Positions 25,122 through 32,711 of a stretch of 64,000 bases of DNA are shown here, piece after piece (position 1 is the stretch's first letter; the number at the start of each line of letters is the position of its first letter). The stretch comes from Piscinibacter sp943370595. GTDB lineage: Bacteria; Pseudomonadota; Gammaproteobacteria; Burkholderiales; Burkholderiaceae_C. The notes beneath the pieces were generated by a model. That model saw only the letters and a list, made by a program, of their open reading frames with translations, was not told the DNA's origin and made no database searches. The DNA is taken from NCBI GenBank assembly GCA_943370595.1, contig CALRRO020000004.1, positions 124,001-188,000 of the forward strand, written 5' to 3'. A program made the translations under genes and the position numbers.

Positions 25122-25743
25122 GGTGCCAGGCCTCTCGCATCAGCATCAGCATCTGCGCTGCCGCCAGCGCGCGGTGGCTGTGCTGGTTCTTGGTCGTGCC
25201 GTCCAGCTCGGCCACGCTGGTGCCCAGCGCCGGGATGAACATCAGCGGGTCGTAGCCGAAACCTCCGGCGCCGCGCGCTTCGGTGAGGATTTCGCCCTGC
25301 CAGCGGCCAACGGCCACCAACGGCTCCGGGTCGTCGGCCGAACGCAGTGCCACCAGCGTGCTGACGAACTTCGCCCGCCGATCCGCCACGTCCTCGAGCC
25401 GCTGCAGCAGCAGCGCATTGTTGGCCTCGTCCTGAATGCGTCGCTGCGCTTCACGTTCCGTGGCCGGCAACACGATGCTCGCGAAATGCGCCGAGGCCAC
25501 GCCCGGCGCACCGCCGAGCGCGTCGACGCACAGGCCCGAGTCGTCGGCAATCGCCGCACCACCGGTGGCGCGCGCCGCATGCCGTGCCTTGGCCAGCGCG
25601 TTCTCGATGAAGGTGTGGTGCGGCTCCTCGGTCTCGGCGACGCCAAGCGAGCCCTGCGTGACGATGTCCAGCGGCAAGGCCGCGAACAGCGCCTTCAGCT
25701 CAGCGAGCTTCTTGGCGTTGTTCGACGCCAGCACGAGTCGCAT
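25114..25743 (-). CDS. rdgB: XTP/dITP diphosphatase (RdgB/HAM1)
   Basis: House-cleaning pyrophosphatase of 209 residues that removes dITP, XTP and related nucleotides. It shows the HAM1 signature: LVLASNNAKKLAEL at the N-terminus, FIENALAKARHAA, ADDSGLCVDALGGAPGV and GFGYDPLMFIP. The final SHRALAA closes the active site. The ATG at 25743 starts 4 bp after the rph stop. It lies in the order rph-rdgB-hemW, common in betaproteobacteria. Confidence 0.95.
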   Translation of the reverse strand: MRLVLASNNAKKLAELKALFAALPLDIVTQGSLGVAETEEPHHTFIENALAKARHAARATGGAAIADDSGLCVDALGGAPGVASAHFASIVLPATEREAQRRIQDEANNALLLQRLEDVADRRAKFVSTLVALRSADDPEPLVAVGRWQGEILTEARGAGGFGYDPLMFIPALGTSVAELDGTTKNQHSHRALAAAQMLMLMREAWHLG

Positions 25744-25747
25744 CGGA

Positions 25748-26476
25748 TCAGACCCCGAGGGCCGCCTTCTGCGCCAGCACCAGTTCGCGGATGCCCTTGT
25801 CGGCCAGCGCCAGCAGCTGCGCCATCTCGGCATGGCTGAACGGCACGCCCTCGGCGGTTCCCTGCACCTCGACGTAGCCGCCCTCGGCGGTCATCACCAC
25901 GTTCATGTCGGTGTCGCAGGCCGAGTCCTCGACGTATTCGAGGTCGAGCAGCGGCGTGCCCTCGACGATGCCCACCGACACTGCGGCGACGAAGCTGCGG
26001 ATCGGCGACGCAGCGATCTTCTTCTGCCCGAGCAGCCAGCTCACCGCATCGTGCGCAGCCACGAAGGCGCCGGTGATCGCCGCGGTGCGCGTGCCGCCGT
26101 CGGCCTGCAGCACGTCGCAGTCCAGCGAGATGGTCCGCTCGCCGAGTGCCTTCAGGTCGAACACGCTGCGCATCGAGCGGCCGATCAGGCGCTGGATCTC
26201 CTGCGTGCGGCCGCTCTGCTTGCCCTTGGCCGCTTCACGGTCGCTGCGCGTGTGGGTGGCGCGCGGCAGCATGCCGTACTCGGCCGTCACCCAGCCCTCG
26301 CCGGAGCCGCGCTTGTGCGGCGGCACCTTCTCCTCGACCGAAGCGGTGCACAGCACCTTGGTGTCGCCGAAGGCGACCAGCACCGAGCCTTCGGCGTGGC
26401 GGGTGTAGTGGCGGGTGATGGTGACGGGCCGCAGGGCGTCTGCGCCGCGGCCGTTCGAACGTTGGAAGGGAGTCAT
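25748..26476 (-). CDS. rph: Ribonuclease PH
   Basis: Phosphorolytic 3'-5' exoribonuclease of 242 residues for tRNA 3' trimming. Recognisable elements are TRHYTRHAEGSVLVAFGDTKVLCTA in pieces near residue 20-45, GWVTAEYGMLPRATHTRSDREA and the phosphate-binding DVLQADGGTRTAAITG, with DLEYVEDS in the C-terminal half. It starts at ATG 26476, just downstream of the phosphatase gene. The length is normal and no frameshift like that of E. coli K-12 rph is seen. Confidence 0.95.
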   Translation of the reverse strand: MTPFQRSNGRGADALRPVTITRHYTRHAEGSVLVAFGDTKVLCTASVEEKVPPHKRGSGEGWVTAEYGMLPRATHTRSDREAAKGKQSGRTQEIQRLIGRSMRSVFDLKALGERTISLDCDVLQADGGTRTAAITGAFVAAHDAVSWLLGQKKIAASPIRSFVAAVSVGIVEGTPLLDLEYVEDSACDTDMNVVMTAEGGYVEVQGTAEGVPFSHAEMAQLLALADKGIRELVLAQKAALGV

Positions 26477-26504
26477 GCTGCGATTGTCGCAGCCGAAGGC
26501 GGGA

Positions 26505-27419
26505 TCAGCTCTTCTTCTGGGAGGAGCGGCGGATCGCCTCGTTGATCTCGCGGATCGAACGCTCGATCTCGGCATCGTCGAGTTCGTCGGGCGCGTCGGT
26601 GCCCATCACGCTGGCCTGGATGGTGGACGCGAAGACCTCTTCGCCGAGCGACTGCGTCGAGATGCCCAGGCCGCTGTCGCTGTCCTCGGCGGCTTCCCAC
26701 TCGACGGCCAGCACCGAGACGTTGTCGCTCTTCGGCCCGCCGTTGCGCAGCGCCTGCTCGACCAGTTCGGGCACCGCATCGGAGATGGCGTTGCGCGACA
26801 GCTGGTCGGTGATCTCGGCGTCGGAGACGCTGCTCCACAGCCCGTCGCTGCACAGCAGCAGGCGGTCGCCGGCCTGCAGCAGCAGCGGGCCGACGGTGTC
26901 GACCACCGGCTTGCCGGGGCTGCCCAGGCAGGTGAACAGCACGTTGCGGTTGAAGCGCTCGCCCATGGGCACGACCTGGCTCATGGTCTCCTGCAGTTCG
27001 GAGTAGGAGTGGTCGCGCGTGCGGGCGATCAGCTTGTCGCCGCGCACCATGTACAGCCGCGAGTCGCCGCAGTGCGCCCAGTAGGCGGTGTTGCCCTGCA
27101 GCAGGCAGGCGACGATGGTGGTGCGCGGGGTGTCGATCAGGGCCTTCTGCGTCGCGTAGCGCAGCAGCTGGTGGTGGCCGGCGATGATGGCTTCGTTGAG
27201 GAAGCGCATCGGCTCGGGCAGCGTCGGCTTGGAGTCGCGCTGGAACATCGCAGCCAGCGTCTGCAGCGCGAGCTGCGAGGCGACCTCGCCTTCCGGATGG
27301 CCGCCCATGCCGTCGGCCAGGGCGAACAGGCCCGAGTCCCGCGTGTAGCAATAGCCCATGCGGTCTTCGTTCTTTTCGCGGCCGCCCTTGCGGCTGACCT
27401 GGTACACGGAAAAACGCAT
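26505..27419 (-). CDS. PP2C-family serine/threonine phosphatase
   Basis: Stp1/PrpC-like phosphatase of 304 residues in the cytoplasm. Metal-binding motifs are REKNEDRMGY, ALADGMGGHPEGE (the DGMGG core), CGDSRLYMVRG, LLCSDGLWSSV and SDNVSVLAVEW. A Ser/Glu-rich extension of about 65 residues after the catalytic domain ends in Lys. It starts 22 bp after the protein kinase gene, so it should reverse that kinase's phosphorylations. It is the second gene of a likely kinase-phosphatase-rph-rdgB-hemW operon. Confidence 0.9.
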   Translation of the reverse strand: MRFSVYQVSRKGGREKNEDRMGYCYTRDSGLFALADGMGGHPEGEVASQLALQTLAAMFQRDSKPTLPEPMRFLNEAIIAGHHQLLRYATQKALIDTPRTTIVACLLQGNTAYWAHCGDSRLYMVRGDKLIARTRDHSYSELQETMSQVVPMGERFNRNVLFTCLGSPGKPVVDTVGPLLLQAGDRLLLCSDGLWSSVSDAEITDQLSRNAISDAVPELVEQALRNGGPKSDNVSVLAVEWEAAEDSDSGLGISTQSLGEEVFASTIQASVMGTDAPDELDDAEIERSIREINEAIRRSSQKKS

Positions 27420-27441
27420 GAAGGTGCTTCCCTGCCGGCGC

Positions 27442-28410
27442 TCAGGCCTTGGCGCCGGTGGTCAGGTTCTCGATCTGCAGCTTCAGCCGCTCGCTGAAGC
27501 TGAGCTTGGTGTAGCGGCGCTCGGTCTCGCGCGCCAGTTCCTTCTGCAGCGCGAACACGCTCTGCGGGCGCGACAGCGGGTCGAGCGACATGCACCACTC
27601 CGTCACCTCGATCAGGTTGTCGGAGTAGACATTGCGCAGGCGCGAGAGACTCAGCGCCAGCCGGTCCTTCTCGATGCGCTGCGGCGCGTCGTTGGGCGGG
27701 TAGCCCTGCATGCAGGCGTAGATGCAGGCGCCGATCGCGTAGATGTCGGTCCAGGGGCCGAGCGTGCCGTCGCGGCGGTACATCTCGGGCGCGGCGAAGC
27801 CGGGCGTGTACATCGGGCGGATGAAATTGCCTTCCTTGCTCAGCACCTCGCGCGCCGCGCCGAAGTCGAGCAGCACCGCCTTGTTGTCGTTGGTGATGAA
27901 GATGTTCGCCGGCTTGATGTCCAGGTGCAGCATCTTGTGCTGGTGCACGATGCGCAAGCCGCGCAGGATCTCGTCGAACAGGGAGCGGATCGTCGACTCG
28001 CGGAACACCTTGTCGCGCTTGAGGTCGCGCGCGGTGACGATGAAGTCCTGCAGGGTGTCGCCCTGCAGGTAGTTCATCACCATGTAGACAGTCTCGTTCT
28101 CGCGGAAGAAGTTCAGCACCGAGACGACGCTCGGGTGGCTGATCTGCGCGAGCGAGCGACCTTCCTCGAAGAAGCTCTTCAGGCCCAGGCGGTACAGCGG
28201 CTGCTTCTCCGGCTTGACGCGCGGCGTCAATTCACCGGGTGAGCGTTCGGCCAGCGACGAGGGCAGGTATTCCTTCAACGCCACGAGGTGTCGATCGGGG
28301 TCTTCACAGAGGTAGACGACACCGAACCCGCCGGCCGCCAGCTTCTTGATGACCTGATAGCCGCCCACCACCGTGCCGGAAGGCAAAGGTGCTGGTTTGG
28401 GCTTTGACAT
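27442..28410 (-). CDS. Serine/threonine protein kinase
   Basis: Soluble Hanks-type kinase of 322 residues. The glycine loop is LAAGGFGVVYL, the Lys is in VALKEYLP, the catalytic loop is HLDIKPANIF (His-Leu-Asp variant of HRD) and the metal loop is DFGAAREVL; activation-segment APEM and DIYAIG follow. There is no transmembrane or PASTA region, so this is not a PknB-type receptor kinase. The downstream PP2C gene is its likely antagonist. It is divergent from yicC with only 28 bp between start codons. Confidence 0.88.
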   Translation of the reverse strand: MSKPKPAPLPSGTVVGGYQVIKKLAAGGFGVVYLCEDPDRHLVALKEYLPSSLAERSPGELTPRVKPEKQPLYRLGLKSFFEEGRSLAQISHPSVVSVLNFFRENETVYMVMNYLQGDTLQDFIVTARDLKRDKVFRESTIRSLFDEILRGLRIVHQHKMLHLDIKPANIFITNDNKAVLLDFGAAREVLSKEGNFIRPMYTPGFAAPEMYRRDGTLGPWTDIYAIGACIYACMQGYPPNDAPQRIEKDRLALSLSRLRNVYSDNLIEVTEWCMSLDPLSRPQSVFALQKELARETERRYTKLSFSERLKLQIENLTTGAKA

Positions 28411-28438
28411 AATCGAGGTTTTCGAGGGAAAAAGGCGA

Positions 28439-29380
28439 ATGTCAGTCTACAGCATGACCGGCTATGCCAGCGCCACGGCGGGGCCACCGACGCCGGGCGA
28501 AGAGGCCGGAAATGCGGAAACTGGCACGCACCGCGCCCCGTCCGCCACCGGCTCCGTGACCATCGAGCTGCGAAGTGTCAACAGTCGTTTCCTGGACCTC
28601 GTGCTGCGCCTGCCCGACGAGTTCCGATCGCTCGAACCGGCGCTGCGTGATCTGGTCGGCGCGGCTTTCCGCCGCGGCAAGATCGAACTGCGCCTGAACG
28701 CCCACAGCGAGAGCGAGAGTGCCTGGCCGCAACCGCAGCCGGAGCAGCTCAATCGCCTGTCGCGGCTGGAAAGCACCGTGCAGGGCTGGCTGCCCAAGGC
28801 GCAGGGCCTGTCGGTGCACGAGGTGCTGCAGTGGTGCAAGCATGGCAGCGGTACGGTGCGCCTGGACGACGCCGCGCTCGAGGCCGCCAGGCGCTGCATT
28901 GCCGGCCTGCGCGAGGCGCGCGCGCGCGAAGGCGACAAGCTGGTCGCCATCCTGATGGAGCGGGTCAAACGACTGCGCGAGCTGGCGGCACAAGCCGAAC
29001 CCCTGGTGCCCGCGGTCGTGCAGCGCCAGCAGCAGCGCTTCCTCGAGCGCTGGCAGGAGGCGCTGGAAGCCGCGAACGCCGGCCAGAGCGTGCCGCGCGA
29101 AGCGCTGCAGGAGCGTGCCATCAACGAGGCGGCGGCGTATGCCATCCGCGTCGACGTCGCCGAGGAACTGGCCCGGCTGCGTGCTCACCTGGAAGAGATC
29201 GAGCGGCTGCTCAAGGCTGGCGGCGAGGTCGGCAAGCGGCTCGACTTCCTGATCCAGGAACTGCTGCGCGAGGCGAACACCCTGGCTTCCAAGGCGGCCT
29301 CGCTGGAGCTGACCAACGTGTCGGTGGAGATGAAGGTGGCGATCGAGCAGCTGCGCGAGCAGGTGCAGAACATCGAGTAG
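28439..29380 (+). CDS. YicC-family endoribonuclease
   Basis: Protein of 313 residues of the YicC family, reported to act as an endoribonuclease on small RNAs and to affect stationary-phase survival. The start MSVYSMTGYASA matches the family, followed by SVTIELRSVNSRFLDLVLRLP, a long helical middle, and the C-terminal GGEVGKRLDFLIQELLREANTLASKA signature (in segments). An inserted Gly/Pro/Thr-rich stretch of about 25 residues sits after the first strand. The usual gmk gene does not follow; a divergent msrA end is 77 bp away. Confidence 0.9.
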   Translation: MSVYSMTGYASATAGPPTPGEEAGNAETGTHRAPSATGSVTIELRSVNSRFLDLVLRLPDEFRSLEPALRDLVGAAFRRGKIELRLNAHSESESAWPQPQPEQLNRLSRLESTVQGWLPKAQGLSVHEVLQWCKHGSGTVRLDDAALEAARRCIAGLREARAREGDKLVAILMERVKRLRELAAQAEPLVPAVVQRQQQRFLERWQEALEAANAGQSVPREALQERAINEAAAYAIRVDVAEELARLRAHLEEIERLLKAGGEVGKRLDFLIQELLREANTLASKAASLELTNVSVEMKVAIEQLREQVQNIE

Positions 29381-29456
29381 TTCGTCGGCGGTCGCAAGAG
29401 GCCTCCGAACTCGAGCTGAGCGACACCACCCGCTTCAAGGCGTCGCCGAACAAGCC

Positions 29457-30071
29457 CTAGCGCTTGCCCCACAACTGTTCCAGCCGCGCATCGCGGCCGC
29501 AACTGGCCCGGTAGTAGGCATAACGCACCGGATTCTTCTTGTAGTAATCCTGGTGGTAGGACTCGGCCGGGTAGAAGGTGGTGGCGGGCAGGACGGCCGT
29601 GACGATCGGCTCCTTGAAGGGCTTGCCCTTCTCGAGCGCCTCCAGCGACTGCTTCACGACAGCGGCCTGCTGGGCGCCATGGGTGAAGATCGCCGTGCGG
29701 TAGGGCGAGCCCACGTCGCAGAACTGGCGGTCCCGGGTCGTCGGGTCGATGGTGCGCCAGAAGTGGTCGACCAGCGCGGCATAGCTCACCTTCGCCGGGT
29801 CGAAGACGATCTCGACCGCCTCGGCGTGGCCGGTGGCCTTCGACGACACCTGCTCGTAGCTGGGGTTGGCCACGGTGCCGCCGATGTAGCCCGAGGTCGT
29901 CGACAGCACGCCGGGCACCTTGTCGAAGTCGGCTTCGACGCACCAGAAGCAGCCCCCGGCGAACGTCGCCTTGGCCGTGGTCTGCGCGAAAGCCGGAGCG
30001 GCAGCAGCCAGGGCCAATGCGAGCCCCGGCAGGCTGGCCACTGCGCGCAGCGTGACGATGAAGCGCTTCAT
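29457..30071 (-). CDS. msrA: Periplasmic peptide-methionine (S)-S-oxide reductase
   Basis: MsrA reduces the S-epimer of methionine sulfoxide. The 204-residue protein begins with a signal peptide ending APAFAQ near residue 30, so it is exported. The catalytic motif is FAGGCFWCVEADF, followed by SGYIGGTVANPSYEQV, HAEAVEIVFDP and YHQDYY; a Cys near the C-terminus (YRASCGRDA) probably acts as resolving residue. It overlaps the msrB stop by 4 bp. Reductant supply in the periplasm is not evident here. Confidence 0.93.
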   Translation of the reverse strand: MKRFIVTLRAVASLPGLALALAAAAPAFAQTTAKATFAGGCFWCVEADFDKVPGVLSTTSGYIGGTVANPSYEQVSSKATGHAEAVEIVFDPAKVSYAALVDHFWRTIDPTTRDRQFCDVGSPYRTAIFTHGAQQAAVVKQSLEALEKGKPFKEPIVTAVLPATTFYPAESYHQDYYKKNPVRYAYYRASCGRDARLEQLWGKR

Positions 30072-30553
30072 GCGACCGTCGGCACGAACTTCAGTGCCAC
30101 GCCGTTGTTGCAGTAGCGCTTGCCGCTGGGTCGCGGGCCGTCGTCGAAGACATGGCCCTGGTGGCCCTCGCAGCGGGCACAGTGGTACTCGGTGCGCGGC
30201 AGCAGCAGCTTGAAGTCGGTCTTCGTGGCCAGCGCGCCGGGCAAGGGAGTGTGGAAGCTCGGCCACCCGGTGCCGCTTTCGTACTTCGCTTCCGACGAGA
30301 ACAGCGGCAGCTCGCAGCCTGCGCAATGGAACACGCCCTTGCGCTTCTCTGCATTCAGGGGGCTGCTGCCCGGGGCTTCCGTGCCTTCCTGACGAAGCAC
30401 GCGGAAAGCGGCGGGCGGCAGGCGCTGCTTCCACTCAGCTTCGCTCAGGCGCAGCACGGCAGGGCTGGCCGCTGTGTCAGTGGCGTTGGCGGTGCTGACC
30501 TCGGCCCCGAGGCCGAACAGCGTGAGGAAGCTCATGGTCTGGCGGCGGTTCAT
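30068..30553 (-). CDS. msrB: Exported peptide-methionine (R)-S-oxide reductase
   Basis: MsrB, 161 residues, reduces the R-epimer of methionine sulfoxide. An N-terminal NRRQTMSFLTLFGLGA resembles a Tat-type signal; export agrees with the exported MsrA encoded next. The domain shows the zinc motifs CAGC and CARC, GTGWPSFHTP and the catalytic RYCNNGVALKF. The ATG at 30553 is used; a longer start would bury the signal. It overlaps msrA by 4 bp, giving a two-enzyme periplasmic repair unit. Confidence 0.9.
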   Translation of the reverse strand: MNRRQTMSFLTLFGLGAEVSTANATDTAASPAVLRLSEAEWKQRLPPAAFRVLRQEGTEAPGSSPLNAEKRKGVFHCAGCELPLFSSEAKYESGTGWPSFHTPLPGALATKTDFKLLLPRTEYHCARCEGHQGHVFDDGPRPSGKRYCNNGVALKFVPTVA

Positions 30554-30647
30554 GGTGTGCTCGGGTGGTCGCAATGAGGATCGGAGGTCCATGGTCGTTT
30601 CGGCAGCGCCAATCTTTCAGCGAAGGCACTGTTGCGTGAAGGGATGT

Positions 30648-31967
30648 CTACGCCTTTGCGAGGGCAATCTCGCCAAGCCGGGTCGTGCAGCGCGGTGATC
30701 GCCGTTCCTGCCTCGACGCGTGGGCACTCGGGCCCGGGCGTCGTGCTGCCGAGGCGACCGTCACGGCGTCTCGCCCGAAGCGTTGATTCAATGCATCCAT
30801 GGCAGTCATGAGACTTGCGCGATCGCGTTCCGGTGGTTCGGGCGTTTGAGTCGACTCGAACAAGTCCAGTTCCGATTGCTCCTGACTTGCCTGCTGCAGC
30901 TCGACAAGCGTCACGCCAGCCTTCACGTAGTTGTAGCCCGGGCGGAAGAGGCCGCGCAGCGCTCGCACGACGGCACTGATCAGCACCCGGGTGTCGCTGG
31001 TGGGCTGGTTCAGGGGCAAGGTCGCGCTCGGGGCGTGCTGCCGGTCCTGCCGGCGATACGGGCTGGTGGTGATGAAGACCTGCACCGCGGCGGCCAGGCT
31101 GCCCTGCTCCCGGAGCTTGCGGGCCACCTGGGCCGCGAACTGGCTGACCACTTCGATCAGTGTGGGCAAGTCCGTGACCGGCCTGCCGAAGGAGCGCGAG
31201 CACATGATCTGTTGGTTCGGCTGTGGCGCGTCGTCGACCTCGAGGCAGGGCGTGCCGCGCAACTCGCGCAGCGTCTTCTCCATCCCGATGCCGAACTGGC
31301 GCCGCAGCGTCGGGACATCGGCCTGGAGCAGGTCCTGCACGGTTCGCAGTCCGGCGTCCTCCAGCCGGGGGGCCGTCTTGCGGCCGATGCCCCAGACGGC
31401 ATTCACCTCGGTGGCGGCCAGCACCGCGTGCAGTTGCTCGGTCGACAGGTCGAGGAAGTTGCAGACCTGCGCGTGCAGCCGCGGGTAGCGCCCTGGCTTG
31501 CGGTCGGCCGTCTTGGCGACATGGTTGGCGAGCTTGGCCAGCGTCTTGGTCGCGCCGAACCCGATGCTCGTCGGAAGCCCCGTCCAGGCCAGCACCTTTG
31601 CACGCAGCTCACGCCCGATGGCCACCAGGTCGCCGGGCACGCCGTCGAAGTCGAGGAAGCACTCGTCGATGCTGTAGATCTCCTGCCGCGGTGCGTACTC
31701 GGCGGCCAGGGTCATCATGCGGCTGGACATGTCGCCGTACAGCTCGAAGTTGGCGGAGAGCGCAATCAAGCCGGCCTCGCGCTCGAGGTGACGCACTTCG
31801 AACCAGGGCTGGGCCATGCGCACGCCCAGGTCCTTGGCCTCGTTGCTGCGCGCGATGCAAGCCCCGTCGTTGCTCGACAGCACGACCACGGGCCGCCCGT
31901 TGAGCGCCGGGCGGAACACCCGCTCGCAGCTGACGTACATGTTGTTCACGTCGACCAGCGCGAACAT
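30648..31967 (-). CDS. umuC: DNA polymerase V catalytic subunit UmuC
   Basis: Y-family translesion polymerase of 439 residues. The start FALVDVNNMYVSCERVF and the catalytic IYSIDECFLDF hold the metal-binding acidic residues. LPTSIGFGATKTLAKLAN and the HhH region VWGIGRKTAPRLEDAG follow, and QSELDLF near residue 368 fits a beta-clamp-binding motif. The C-terminal signature RRSPRCTTRL is present. It lies 7 bp after umuD on the same strand and should be SOS-induced from the LexA box upstream of the cassette. Confidence 0.94.
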   Translation of the reverse strand: MFALVDVNNMYVSCERVFRPALNGRPVVVLSSNDGACIARSNEAKDLGVRMAQPWFEVRHLEREAGLIALSANFELYGDMSSRMMTLAAEYAPRQEIYSIDECFLDFDGVPGDLVAIGRELRAKVLAWTGLPTSIGFGATKTLAKLANHVAKTADRKPGRYPRLHAQVCNFLDLSTEQLHAVLAATEVNAVWGIGRKTAPRLEDAGLRTVQDLLQADVPTLRRQFGIGMEKTLRELRGTPCLEVDDAPQPNQQIMCSRSFGRPVTDLPTLIEVVSQFAAQVARKLREQGSLAAAVQVFITTSPYRRQDRQHAPSATLPLNQPTSDTRVLISAVVRALRGLFRPGYNYVKAGVTLVELQQASQEQSELDLFESTQTPEPPERDRASLMTAMDALNQRFGRDAVTVASAARRPGPSAHASRQERRSPRCTTRLGEIALAKA

Positions 31968-31974
31968 GGCGACC

Positions 31975-32382
31975 CTAGGCAGCGAGCGGCCGGATGACGT
32001 GCGTGACGACGCCCCAGATCTGCAGTTCCTCGGCGTCGCCCGGAACCCAGTCGGGCAGTGCCTGGCCGTCGGATCGAAGGCGAACCTCCTCGCCGCGACG
32101 GAACAGACGCCGGCAGACGAACTCGTCGTTCACGATGGCGATGACCACGTGGCCGTTCGCCGCGGTGATCGCGCGATCGACCAGCGCCAGGTCGCCGTCG
32201 CAGACCCCGGCCTCGCGCATCGAGTCACCGGCGATGCGCATCATGAACGCCGCCTGCGGGTGGCGGACCAGGATCTCGTTCAGGTCCAGCCGGCCGACAC
32301 CGCTCTCGGTGGCGGGCGAGCCGAAGCTGATGGCCACGCTGCTGCGCGGCGGCACCGCCGCGGCGGGGCGATCACGGGGCAT
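31975..32382 (-). CDS. umuD: UmuD-like protein lacking the catalytic lysine
   Basis: Protein of 135 residues clearly homologous to UmuD (LexA/S24 fold): LNEILVRHPQAAFMMRI, GDSM with Ser54, GDLALVDRAITAANGH and the C-terminal IWGVVTHVIRPL. Aligned without gaps to E. coli UmuD, Ser54 equals S60, but the catalytic K97 position is Arg91 (EFVCRRLF). The cleavage dipeptide C24-G25 falls on Ile-Ser (VAISFGSPA). So it may be unable to self-process in the usual way. It sits between a small unknown gene (11-bp overlap) and umuC. Confidence 0.85.
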   Translation of the reverse strand: MPRDRPAAAVPPRSSVAISFGSPATESGVGRLDLNEILVRHPQAAFMMRIAGDSMREAGVCDGDLALVDRAITAANGHVVIAIVNDEFVCRRLFRRGEEVRLRSDGQALPDWVPGDAEELQIWGVVTHVIRPLAA

Positions 32383-32614
32383 GAGGCGCGACGCGGTCGC
32401 CGTTGACGAACACATCGTTGCCTCGCACCTCGATGACGATGGTGCCGAAGCGGCTGTGCCAGACCCATTGCTTCGCCGCCCGATCCGGCGGGTTGACCGG
32501 CGCAGCGTCGTACGCGTGTGGCGCCAGACGCCACGGAAGATGCTGATCCGCGGGCACGGGCATCGGTGGCAGGCTGGCCGGCGACAGGTGATGCTGGGGT
32601 GGGTACGCGTGCAT
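32372..32614 (-). CDS. Small unknown protein opening the SOS cassette
   Basis: Reading frame of 80 residues directly behind the LexA box, whose edge is 20 bp from its ATG; it ends 11 bp inside umuD. I do not recognise a named family. The N-terminal half is Pro/His-rich and the C-terminal half holds a compact segment, WHSRFGTIVIEVRGNDVFVNG, that looks like a small beta-sheet unit. Its position as first gene of an SOS-controlled umuDC transcript argues that it is expressed. A role in regulating or loading the polymerase is only a guess. The ribosome site is weak. Confidence 0.6.
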   Translation of the reverse strand: MHAYPPQHHLSPASLPPMPVPADQHLPWRLAPHAYDAAPVNPPDRAAKQWVWHSRFGTIVIEVRGNDVFVNGDRVAPHAP

Positions 32615-32633
32615 GGGGCGCTCGGGTTGGATG

Positions 32634-32663
32634 TACTGTACAAAACAACAGTATCATGCACAA
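32634..32663 (-). promoter_or_regulatory. LexA box over the umuDC cassette promoter
   Basis: TACTGTACAAAACAACAGTA (32634-32653) is a near-ideal SOS box: CTG-N10-CAG with matching outer TA bases. On the minus strand it overlaps a promoter with -35 TTGTGC (32658-32663), a 17-bp spacer and -10 TACAGT (32635-32640). LexA binding would block this promoter, giving damage-inducible expression of the small gene, umuD and umuC. Confidence 0.85.
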
Positions 32664-32711
32664 CCAGCGCGTCGAGGCAGACTCGGCCAACATTTGAACG
32701 GGGGAGACTCA

